A DNA stretch of 64,000 nt, from NCBI GenBank assembly GCA_937890525.1, contig CALADI010000022.1, positions 1-64,000 on the forward strand. Reading direction: 5' to 3'. The position numbers were made by a program, and so were the translations under genes. The notes under the pieces are model-generated. The model was not told the DNA's origin and did no database searches. It saw only the letters and a list, made by a program, of their open reading frames with translations. Source of the DNA: an uncultured Clostridia bacterium. Its GTDB lineage: Bacteria > Bacillota > Clostridia > Oscillospirales > Oscillospiraceae. Each line of letters starts with the position of its first letter. The stretch's first letter is position 1. This document shows positions 41,343-48,701 of this stretch, one piece after another.

Positions 41343-42569
41343 ATGAAACCAGCCAAGATTTCTGCTCTGCTTTTGGCGGCGGTACTGCTCCTGTCCGCCT
41401 GTACCGCAGAACCTCCTGCTCAAGAAACGGATGGGGCTTTGGCGGTCACAGAACCCCCTACTCCCAGCACCGAGCCGCCTACTGAACCACCTACCGAACC
41501 GCCCGCCACATCCCCCACAGAGCCCACCACGGATTTTACCGGCGTCCCTTACACCTCGGCGCAGAAATCGTACTATGACGAACTGCGGCTCCCCTTTGAC
41601 GAAGCCCTGACCTTTTATATTCAGGTTCCCGAGATCCCAGCCAAAATGAAATTCTCCATTGCCCCCAGCGGTACCGAGGATTGGACGGAACTGACCTGCA
41701 CCGGGGAATGCTTCGCCATCGACCCCCATCGCTGCACCTATCGTCAATACCAGATCCCCTACAATGCCAAAGACGAGACCCTTACAGCCTCATGGCGGCT
41801 CAAAATGGAAGTGGACACGGAGGATGCGTGGAATCACTCAATCGGAGCAGAGTATCGCTGTGATGTTTTTGATGATATCCGCATTCAAGACGACACCTCC
41901 GTATTGATCTATCAATCCTCCGCCGACGGAGAGAATGGATGGGTCACAGACAGCATGGACAAAAACTTCTGCATATACTGCTATGACCGATTTGGTCTGC
42001 CCACAGATTTCATGGATCCCGAAACCAGCCCCCCCGTCACATCCTCCAGCGGACCGAACCACGACTGGACAGGCAGAGGGCATCCATACAAACCGGAGGA
42101 AAGAGCGTACTATGACAGTCTGCGGCTCCCCTTCGACAAAGCCCTGACCTTCTACATAGAGCACTCCGACTCTCCCGTCGTATGGAAGTACTCCATTGCC
42201 CCCAGCGGCACCGAGGATTGGACGGAATTGACCTGCACCGGAGAATGCGGCGCCATTGATCCCCATTCTCCACGCTCTTATGGACAGTATCAGGCTCCCT
42301 ACGAGATACCCGATGACCGTGTCGGAAGACCCTATCGTGTCAAAATAGAGGTCGATCCGGACAACGAGTGGAACATCGAGCGGGGATTCGAATACAAGTG
42401 TGAGATCTTGGAGGATATTGTCATCACAGACGACCTCACCCTACTGGCCCTACGATATACTTCCTACCACGAAAGAGTATGGGTCACCGACGACATGCGC
42501 AAGCTCTTCTGCGATTACTGCTATGATCGGTTCGGCATCACGGATCCACCAAAAAGATATATTGCATAA
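41343..42569 (+). CDS. Lipoprotein with two tandem repeats, function unknown
   Basis: The 408-residue product starts MKPAKISALLLAAVLLLSAC, a lipoprotein signal with the lipobox LSAC, followed by a Thr/Glu/Pro linker of repeated TEPP units (about 35-65). Two copies of a domain of about 150 residues follow (about 75-215 and 250-400). Each has YYD-LRLPFD-ALTFYI, then SIAPSGTEDWTELTCTGEC and DPH, and ends with FC-YCYDRFG. The domain is not recognised. Surface attachment is likely. AAAGGAG precedes the ATG and a terminator follows. Confidence 0.85.
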   Translation: MKPAKISALLLAAVLLLSACTAEPPAQETDGALAVTEPPTPSTEPPTEPPTEPPATSPTEPTTDFTGVPYTSAQKSYYDELRLPFDEALTFYIQVPEIPAKMKFSIAPSGTEDWTELTCTGECFAIDPHRCTYRQYQIPYNAKDETLTASWRLKMEVDTEDAWNHSIGAEYRCDVFDDIRIQDDTSVLIYQSSADGENGWVTDSMDKNFCIYCYDRFGLPTDFMDPETSPPVTSSSGPNHDWTGRGHPYKPEERAYYDSLRLPFDKALTFYIEHSDSPVVWKYSIAPSGTEDWTELTCTGECGAIDPHSPRSYGQYQAPYEIPDDRVGRPYRVKIEVDPDNEWNIERGFEYKCEILEDIVITDDLTLLALRYTSYHERVWVTDDMRKLFCDYCYDRFGITDPPKRYIA

Positions 42570-42582
42570 TGCTGCAACCCCA

Positions 42583-42617
42583 AGCGCCCCTGTTCCAAGC
42601 GGAACAGGGGCGCTGTT
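42583..42617. terminator. Bidirectional terminator
   Basis: AGCGCCCCTGTTCC pairs with GGAACAGGGGCGCT (42583-42614). TGTTTTA follows on the plus strand and a T-containing stretch on the other, between the converging lipoprotein and ABC genes. Confidence 0.75.
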
Positions 42618-44342
42618 TTACTGCATCACGGTATACAGGGAATAGAAGTAGCCCTTGCGCTCCATCAACTGCTCAAAGCTGCCGCTTTCTACGATCGTCC
42701 CGTCCTTCATGGCGAGGATCCCGTCATAGCGGCTCAGCTGACTGCCGTCCAGCGAATGGGTGACCACGATCCGGGTCAGCCCCTCCAGCCCCAGAATGGC
42801 GCCGGAGATCTTCTGCGCCGTCTTGGCATCCAGCGCCGCCGTGGCTTCGTCCGCCAAGAGCAGGTCGGATTTTTTCAGCAGGCTTCGGGCAATGGCGATG
42901 CGCTGCTTTTCCCCGCCGGACAGTCCGCAGCCGTTTTCCCCGCACAGGTAGCCTTCCCCCCGCTGCCGGATCAATTCTCCCAGCCCGGACAGCCGGATGG
43001 CACGGCGGATCTCCTCCTCCGGGAAGGGGGCAAACATGGTGATGTTCTCCCGTATGGTGGCGTTGAACAGGAACACATTCTGCTGGATCATGGACGCCAG
43101 ATCATACACCGACGCTGTGGACAGATCCCGCAGCTCCGCATCGTCGAAGCGGATGGAGCCTTGGTAGCCGGGATCCGACGCCATCAGCAGGTTCAGCAGG
43201 GTGGACTTGCCGCAGCCCGAGCCGCCCACAACGGCGTAGCATTTCCCCGCTTCAAAGCGGTAGTTCAGGTCGTGGAGGGTCTGCTTCTGCCCGTCATAAG
43301 AGTAGGACAGCCCCTTTAATTCGATCCCCCGGCTCAGGGTGCGCTTTTCTGCCTTGCCCTCTTGGGGGACATTGGCATCCAGCGCCTGGGCCAGCTTGTC
43401 GATCAGTCCGTGGGACGCTCGCATGGACGCCAGAAGCTGGGGCACGCTGCCGATGGGATTAGACACATAATTCATCAGATTCACAAAGGCGATCAGCGTT
43501 CCGGCGGTGATGCCCCACCCGGACAGCGCCATCCACGCCCCCACCACGAATACCCCAAGCTGCGCCACCATGCCGCTGACCATGGCGAAGCCCTGCACCA
43601 CATAGGATGCCTTGCGCCGGCGCTCCTTGGCGTCGGACACACCCTTGACCCGCCGGTGGAACAGGTCGCAAATCGCCTTCTCCGCCCGGAAGGATTTCAC
43701 CACCGCAAACCCGGTCAGCGCATCCTTTAGGGTGGAAGTGTAGCCCTCGTTCTCCTCTGAGACACGCTTCTCCGCCTTGGCCACCCGATTCCCGGCGAAC
43801 ACCGCCGCCCCCATGGGCAGCAGGGCAAAGGCCACGGCGATCCCCGTCAGCATGGGGGAGTACCTCAGCATCAGGGCAAAGGCCCCCACGAAGGACAGGC
43901 TGTCATCCAGCAGGTTGAAGATCCCCGCCAGATAGTCCGTCTCGATGGAATTGGCATCGTTGGTCAGCGCCGAGATGTAGTAGGCGGTATTTTCCCCGGA
44001 GAAAGCTGCGATCCCCTTTTCCGAAATCCGCCCGAACACATAGGTCTTATACTGCCCGATGGCTTTGGAGATGAATCTGGGGATGGAGTGGTACAACAGC
44101 AGCACATCCAGTCCCATCAGTCCCACGCCAGCCAAGCCGATCCACACCAACTGCCCCAGCTCCATGGCGTTGTCGCTGCCTGTGGTGACATCCACCAGCA
44201 TTTGCAGCAGCCACGAAAAGAGCAGATTCACCCCCACCAGCAGGATGGTCTGAACCGCCCCCAGCGCCAGCGGCATCCGGTTGCGGTGGTAGAACTGCCG
44301 GGTGAACATCCGGCGCTTTCTACGAGTCTCTCTTTTGCTCAT
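42618..44342 (-). CDS. ABC transporter, fused membrane and ATPase domains
   Basis: The 574-residue half-transporter has about six membrane segments in its first 310 residues (for example LGAVQTILLVGVNLLFSWLL) and a nucleotide-binding domain with VVGGSGCGKSTLLNLLMASD (Walker A), LSGGEKQRIAIARSLL (signature), DLLLADEATAALD (Walker B) and TRIVVTHSL. This fits a homodimeric exporter of the type IV (MsbA/MDR) fold. The substrate cannot be told. It is a single gene with a GGAGGG site. Confidence 0.9.
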   Translation of the reverse strand: MSKRETRRKRRMFTRQFYHRNRMPLALGAVQTILLVGVNLLFSWLLQMLVDVTTGSDNAMELGQLVWIGLAGVGLMGLDVLLLYHSIPRFISKAIGQYKTYVFGRISEKGIAAFSGENTAYYISALTNDANSIETDYLAGIFNLLDDSLSFVGAFALMLRYSPMLTGIAVAFALLPMGAAVFAGNRVAKAEKRVSEENEGYTSTLKDALTGFAVVKSFRAEKAICDLFHRRVKGVSDAKERRRKASYVVQGFAMVSGMVAQLGVFVVGAWMALSGWGITAGTLIAFVNLMNYVSNPIGSVPQLLASMRASHGLIDKLAQALDANVPQEGKAEKRTLSRGIELKGLSYSYDGQKQTLHDLNYRFEAGKCYAVVGGSGCGKSTLLNLLMASDPGYQGSIRFDDAELRDLSTASVYDLASMIQQNVFLFNATIRENITMFAPFPEEEIRRAIRLSGLGELIRQRGEGYLCGENGCGLSGGEKQRIAIARSLLKKSDLLLADEATAALDAKTAQKISGAILGLEGLTRIVVTHSLDGSQLSRYDGILAMKDGTIVESGSFEQLMERKGYFYSLYTVMQ

Positions 44343-44670
44343 ATCGATCCCTCCAAAATATGGCGGTGCATGGGCGGCAGTCCCCTTCTACGGCACAAAG
44401 CCCGGATATTGCGCCCCAGTTCCATCTTCATACCGCCGTCACCTCCGTGTTTTGTTGTAAAAATAGTATCACACCGCCATGGGAAAATCCACCCACCATC
44501 CGTTGGGTTCGCAGGGTTTTTGCCCAACCAACAGTTGGGTTCGCCCCCAAAACAGCGCAAAAAGCCCCCGGGCGTCTCCTCCCGCTCAACCGTAGGTTGA
44601 GCAAAGGCGTGCCCAGCAGCCCATGGGAAGAATAGGGACTTGCTGTCGGCAATAGGATACTCCTGAGGGG
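44343..44670. other. Intergenic region with several inverted repeats
   Basis: No reading frame here is convincing. It holds three related palindromes: CCCAAC/GTTGGG (44523-44539), which can also pair with an upstream GTTGGG in the direct repeat GTTGGGTTCGC (44503-44513 and 44534-44544), and GCTCAACC/GGTTGAGC (44584-44602). The plus strand end leads into sigK. The alternative pairings resemble a leader or repeat-derived element, with no known match. Confidence 0.4.
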
Positions 44671-44870
44671 GTGAAGCCTATTTTGTCCACAGTTTGGCTG
44701 GCGCTGGGGTCGATGCTGTATTCGCTTCAGCTATCGGCGGGCAGTTTTCCCCAGCCCTTGACGAAAGACGAGGAGCGCCGCTATCTGGAGCTGGCCGCCG
44801 AGGGCGACCTGAATGCCCGGAATGTGCTCATCGAGCGGAACCTGCGTCTGGTGGCGCACATCATGAAGAA
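44671..44870 (+). CDS. sigK: sigK, 5' part (interrupted mother-cell sigma factor)
   Basis: SigK directs late mother-cell gene expression in sporulation. The product from the GTG at 44671 has a hydrophobic start (IVWLALGSMLYS-like) and then FPQPLTKDEERRYLELAAEG and RNVLIERNLRLVAHIMKK, closely matching the SigK region 1.2-2.1 start. After MKK a glycine and TGA follow at once (44872-44877). The rest of the gene resumes at 63629 in the correct frame, so the gene is split by inserted DNA. GAGGG just before the GTG is very close, so a start a few codons later is possible. Confidence 0.9.
44866..44870 (+). repeat. Left attachment core (attL) of the sigK element
   Basis: AAGAA at the point where sigK breaks. 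The same five bases stand at 63624-63628. Joining the outer flanks over this core gives ATCATGAAGAAATACTAC, which restores the SigK frame. Confidence 0.75.
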
Positions 44871-44974
44871 GGGGTGATGCCCGCGGCAACTCCGTGTGGC
44901 GGACGGATGGGGCGTACCTGTCTGTGTACTGTGACCACAGAGCGAAAATTTACTGGGATGTGGTGCTGAACTGA
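44871..44974 (+). CDS. Displaced 3' end of the recombinase gene (circular form)
   Basis: From the left element end an open frame runs to TGA at 44972-44974. If the ends 63628 and 44871 are joined, it continues the recombinase frame exactly: ...VIPAR followed by RGDARGNSVWRTDGAYLSVY and CDHRAKIYWDVVLN. The circular form of the element would therefore encode a recombinase with a tail of 34 residues in place of the 12-residue tail of the integrated form. It has no start of its own. Confidence 0.65.
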
Positions 44975-44984
44975 AAATAAACGA

Positions 44985-45020
44985 CCCCGGCAGGCGAAGG
45001 TTGCTTGCCGGGGATTGTCT
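44985..45020 (+). terminator. Hairpin after the displaced recombinase end
   Basis: CCCCGGCA pairs with TGCCGGGG (44985-44992 with 45006-45013) followed by ATTGTCT, 10 bases after the TGA at 44974. It fits as a terminator of the recombinase gene in the circular form, though the T-run is poor. Confidence 0.45.
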
Positions 45021-45091
45021 ATGGGTGGAGGATATTCAACAAGAAGGCTATTCGCAAGTGCTTTCAGCTTCTTCGATGATTTGATGACAAT

Positions 45092-45163
45092 AGAACCGCC
45101 GAATACCGAACTTTACGCTTGCGGTGTGAGAGGTCGGCTAGGGAACTAGCCTCCTACTCGATT
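45092..45163 (+). mobile_element. Group II intron 3' remnant (domains V and VI)
   Basis: GAACCGCCGAATACCGAACT and the following TTACGCTTGCGGTG resemble a somewhat degenerate domain V of bacterial group II introns, and GGTCGGCTAGGGAACTAGCC with CTCCTACTCGAT resembles domain VI and the 3' splice end. No intron-encoded reverse transcriptase lies upstream, so only the tail remains. The call rests on motif memory and should be checked with a covariance model. Confidence 0.55.
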
Positions 45164-45695
45164 TTGGGGTGTCCCAACCTCTTAAATCGTGAATCGGAAG
45201 TTACTCCTAAACTTTGCCCAAAGTTATTGCTTTTATTCGCTTTTATTCGAATTTTTGATTATAATAACGATAAGTTTTGTAAGAATTTGCGGACATGACT
45301 GCAACATGCACGCTTACTTGCGTATGATCTTTCCGCTTCATAAACTGCTGAAAAAAGTGAGACATTTCGATTCGGCGTATCCAGATTCTGTGCGGTGAGG
45401 GACACATACCGGGCGTAATGCGAGTGGGTGTGTTTAGAAATCATTCCGAAGGATACGCCGAAACCGGCGGATGAAAGGATCAAAAGCGGGAAGTGCATCA
45501 GAAAGCTCATAGAGGATAAAAATGAGCCGCCGTTTTGCAGGGACTATGGCTTGAAATGATAGTGCAAGGATGGTACGGAGGAAACATATGTCAGAAAGAC
45601 AAGTGAAATCCAAGCAGTGAGCGGCTGATTGCGGCGATGGTTTTGCTGCCGAGCGTGAGGTCAATGCCATGGAGTAATTTTGGGAATGTTAAAAC
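45164..45695. other. Degenerate region without a clear gene
   Basis: The first part (45190-45300) is AT-rich. On the plus strand an open stretch 45419-45558 reads CEWVCLEIIPKDTPKPADER and KLIEDKNEPPFCRDYGLK before a double stop, with no start codon and stops in front. It looks like decayed coding DNA of unknown origin. Confidence 0.35.
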
Positions 45696-45710
45696 TTGGG
45701 GGACAATATT

Positions 45711-45923
45711 ATGAAGTTAACTGTTATACAGAAACCCAAGGTTTACTATTCACTTGAGACTCTGTTAATGATTTTGGATGGGCAATTCTATCCGGTTGTC
45801 AGAGCATTTGAGGACAGTATAGAGATTACGCATAGTTTGCAAAGGCGCACTCTACCCAGTTATAACTCCGCAGACTTTATGATATCAATTGCTTTCTTTT
45901 CCTCATCATCCAGCGCATCATAG
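45711..45923 (+). CDS. Small hypothetical ORF, possibly a remnant
   Basis: A frame of 70 residues starting MKLTVIQKPKVYYSLETLLM has GGGGG 9 bases before its ATG. The second half turns into a serine run that is simply the antisense of the sigma-like fragment next to it, so only the first 50 codons may be original. No function can be given. Confidence 0.25.
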   Translation: MKLTVIQKPKVYYSLETLLMILDGQFYPVVRAFEDSIEITHSLQRRTLPSYNSADFMISIAFFSSSSSAS

Positions 45924-46064
45924 GACATCACTTTGTTGTACGCCTTCTTTTCCTCCTGACTGCGCGCCTGCCTTTCCATGCGGAAATAAGCATAGTAAAC
46001 CTCCGGCGTGACTTCCACCAGCTTACCCTCCAACTTTGATCATGTACTTTTCCTTATCTGCCAT
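45858..46064 (-). pseudogene. Conjugative-element sigma-factor-like protein, remnant
   Basis: From the ATG at 46064 (after AAAGGAGGT) the frame reads MADKEKYMIKVGG and stops. One base shift continues with KLVEVTPEVYYAYFRMERQA and SYDALDDEEKKAIDIIKSAE up to about 45858. This is the start of the small sigma-70-like or HTH proteins found on Tn916-type conjugative transposons. It has a frameshift and is cut off, so it is dead. It points to a past conjugative element. Confidence 0.55.
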
Positions 46065-46214
46065 TTTGCAGACCTCCTTTTGTAAACTTGATAGCGGTAT
46101 CAAATTTCAGGAGGAGGGGCCTGGAATTTTCTCTAAAATGCTGATGTTTTTTGACAAATACAGAAGATTTTTTGAATTTGCTTTCCTTGTGTTGAACGAT
46201 GCCGTTTTTCTGCA

Positions 46215-46479
46215 GCGCCCCGGTGGGGCCCGAGTGGCCGAACTCGTCATTGACGCCGATGCGTCTGACAGGGGTGGGCCGTTTCACGCTCAGCAGGCTG
46301 CACACCGCTTCGCCCAGGCCGCCGATGACGGAATGCTCCTCGCAGGTGATGATTTTCCCGCACTTCTTTGCGGCGGCAAGCACCAGTTCCTCGTCCAGTG
46401 GCTTGACCGTGGCCATGTTGATGACCATAGCGTTAATTCCCTGCTGGGCCAGGATTTCGCCCGCTTTAACCCTGACCAT
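46215..46479 (-). pseudogene. Transketolase C-terminal fragment
   Basis: The frame encodes AGEILAQQGINAMVINMATV, KPLDEELVLAAAKKCGKIIT and CEEHSVIGGLGEAVCSLLSV up to IGVNDEFGHSGP, the last domain of the split transketolase beta part. After that the sequence turns into unrelated AT-rich codons, and no upstream part exists because araD ends here. It is a remnant left by deletion. An intact transketolase downstream of araD would link L-arabinose to the pentose phosphate pathway. Confidence 0.75.
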
Positions 46480-47158
46480 AATAGGCGTTCTTACCGTGTT
46501 TACGCAGATAGTGCTTATCCAGTAGCTCCTGCTGCATGGACGGGATATCAGAAGTCAAAGCCTCAGTGTGGAATGCCATAAATGCCAATTCCTCCAGCAC
46601 CACCGCGTTGTGGACGGCATTGTGGGGATCGGTACCCCAGGTGAAAGGCCCGTGGCTGTGAACCAAAACTGCGGGAATATCGTCAGGAGACTTTCCCTGG
46701 AAAGTCTCAATAATGACATTTCCGGTCTCCAGCTCATATTCCCCGGCGATTTCCGACCGGGTCATCTTCCGGGTACAGGGAATCTCGCCGTAAAAGTAAT
46801 CGCCGTGGGTTGTACCGTAGGCGGGAATGCTCTTTCCTGCCTGCGCCCAGGAAGTGGCCCATCGGGAATGGGTATGAACAACGCCGCCGATATTGGGGAA
46901 GGCGTTGTACAGCGCCACATGGGTAGCGGTGTCGGATGAGGGTTTCCATTTCCCCTCCACTTTTTCGCCGGTTGCTAGGAATACAACTACCATATCCTCT
47001 GGTGTCATGGTGTCATACTCCACACCACTGGGCTTAATCACCATCATACCCCGCTCCCGATCCACCCCGGACACATTCCCCCAGGTGAAGGTCACAAGGC
47101 CGTGCTTGGGAAGCTCCAGGTTGGCTTCGCAGACTTTTTCCTTTAATTCTTCCAGCAT
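46466..47158 (-). CDS. araD: L-ribulose-5-phosphate 4-epimerase
   Basis: AraD converts L-ribulose 5-phosphate to D-xylulose 5-phosphate with a zinc ion. The 230-residue product begins MLEELKEKVCEANLELPKHG, with LVTFTWGNVSGVDRERGMMV, SSDTATHVALYNAFPNIGGV, and the zinc histidines in VVHTHSRWATSWAQAG and further on. The end KHYLRKHGKNAYYGQG is typical and complete. It is the last intact gene of the minus-strand sugar operon. Confidence 0.95.
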   Translation of the reverse strand: MLEELKEKVCEANLELPKHGLVTFTWGNVSGVDRERGMMVIKPSGVEYDTMTPEDMVVVFLATGEKVEGKWKPSSDTATHVALYNAFPNIGGVVHTHSRWATSWAQAGKSIPAYGTTHGDYFYGEIPCTRKMTRSEIAGEYELETGNVIIETFQGKSPDDIPAVLVHSHGPFTWGTDPHNAVHNAVVLEELAFMAFHTEALTSDIPSMQQELLDKHYLRKHGKNAYYGQG

Positions 47159-47166
47159 AAATCCTC

Positions 47167-48696
47167 CTACAGTGCTTCCACCGCTTTGCGTTCCACATCC
47201 AGCAACGTTGTGTAGCTTTGTATATACTTGTTAAAGCCCTCCACATCAGCCGGATCGGGCACCAGCGTGGTGTCCTTGGTATCGACAAAAACATGGGCGC
47301 TCAGGTAGTCTTCCAGGTGCTCCCCTTCGACCTTGTTCGCCATGTATGCCGCCAGCAGCGCCATTCCAAACGGCCCGCCTTCTCCCGCTGTCTCCATACA
47401 TGTGGCCGGGGCATTGCAGGCAGCAGCCAGATACTTCTGGCCCACTACGGGGGTCTTGAACAGGCCGCCATGGCCGGTTAGGGTATCGATGGCGACATTT
47501 TCCTTTGCCAGAATGTCCATTCCGATTTTCAAAGTGGACATGGTGGAGTACAGGGTAGCCCGGAAGAAGTTGGATAATGTAAACTTAGAATCAGGGCGAC
47601 GGACAACCATGGGACGGCCCTCGTCCAGGTGGGTCACGCCTTCTCCTGCCAGGTAGTTGCACACCAGCACCCCGCCACAGTCGGGATCTCCCTCCAAGCT
47701 CTTTTCATAGAGTTTGGTGTAGACCTCCCCATTGCAGGGTTCCGCACCGAACAGATTTGCTGTCTCCTTCAAAACAGAAACCCAGGCATTGGAATCATTG
47801 GTGCAGTTATTGCAGTGGACCATTGCTACGGGCTTGCCTGTAGGGGTGGTCACCTGGTCGATTTCCTCGTAGACCTTCTGCAAGGGGCGCTCCAGCACCA
47901 CCATGGAGAAGATGGAAGTTCCCGCAGACACATTGCCCGTCCGAGGCGCTACCGCATTGGTTGCGGTCATGCCAGTGCCTGCGTCGCCTTCGGCAGGAGC
48001 AAAGGGAATGCCGGGAAGAAGCAGGCCATCCAGCAGGTCGGTGCCGCTTTCCGTCAGGTGTCCGGCGTTCTCACCGGCCAGCAGCACCTTCGGAAGAATG
48101 TCCGCCAGCTTCCAGGGGAGGTCCCTGGAAGCTACCAGTGCATCAAATTTGGCAAGCATGGCTTCATCATAGCACAGCTTCTCCGAATCGATGGGAAACA
48201 TGCCGGAAGCCTCGCCGATGCCGACGGCGTTGACGCCGGTGAGCATATAGTGGACATAGCCTGCAAGAGTTGTGATGTGGGCGATTTGGGAAACATGCTC
48301 TTCGCCGTTTAAGACAGCCTGATGCAGATGGGCAATGCTCCAGCGCTGGGGAATGTTGAAGTCGAACAGTTCCGTGAGCTCCGCAGCGGCCTGGGAAGTG
48401 ATGGTATTCTGCCAGGTGCGGAAGGGAGTAAGCAGATTCCATTCCTTGTCAAAGGCCAGATAGCCGTGCATCATACCGGAAATGCCCATGGCTGCGATGT
48501 TTTTCCTGTTTTCGATGCCGGACAGGGCCGTTTTCAGCCCTATCCAAACCTCATTCAGGTCATAAGTCCAGATTCCGTTTTCGTAAGTGCTAGCCCAGGT
48601 ATAATCATCGCTAGAAACGGGATTGTGTTTTTCATCAATGGCAACCGCCTTGATTCGTGTGGAGCCAAACTCGACACCTAAGTACGTCTTTTCCAT
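47167..48696 (-). CDS. FGGY-family pentulose kinase (ribulokinase-like)
   Basis: The 509-residue product is a full-length FGGY kinase: start MEKTYLGVEFGSTRIKAVAI, EGDAGTGMTATNAVAPRTGN, NVSAGTSIFSMVVLERPL, and LTGHGGLFKTPVVGQKYLAA near the end, the family signature. Position between an arabinose/fucose-type isomerase and araD argues for phosphorylation of L-ribulose, so it would do the AraB job though it is not the classical AraB type. The substrate is inferred. Confidence 0.85.
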   Translation of the reverse strand: MEKTYLGVEFGSTRIKAVAIDEKHNPVSSDDYTWASTYENGIWTYDLNEVWIGLKTALSGIENRKNIAAMGISGMMHGYLAFDKEWNLLTPFRTWQNTITSQAAAELTELFDFNIPQRWSIAHLHQAVLNGEEHVSQIAHITTLAGYVHYMLTGVNAVGIGEASGMFPIDSEKLCYDEAMLAKFDALVASRDLPWKLADILPKVLLAGENAGHLTESGTDLLDGLLLPGIPFAPAEGDAGTGMTATNAVAPRTGNVSAGTSIFSMVVLERPLQKVYEEIDQVTTPTGKPVAMVHCNNCTNDSNAWVSVLKETANLFGAEPCNGEVYTKLYEKSLEGDPDCGGVLVCNYLAGEGVTHLDEGRPMVVRRPDSKFTLSNFFRATLYSTMSTLKIGMDILAKENVAIDTLTGHGGLFKTPVVGQKYLAAACNAPATCMETAGEGGPFGMALLAAYMANKVEGEHLEDYLSAHVFVDTKDTTLVPDPADVEGFNKYIQSYTTLLDVERKAVEAL

Positions 48697-48701
48697 AGCG
48701 G

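Noticed and set aside
44339..44560. A small minus-strand frame upstream of the ABC transporter
   Set aside because: It runs through inverted repeats, has no convincing start signal and no recognisable domain.
44503..44602. A CRISPR array from the repeated GTTGGG/CCCAAC motifs
   Set aside because: There are only two to three short palindromic copies, no regular spacers and no cas genes.
45259..45670. Minus-strand frames of 78-83 residues in the left end of the element
   Set aside because: No binding sites or similarity; the plus strand shows better traces of a decayed gene.
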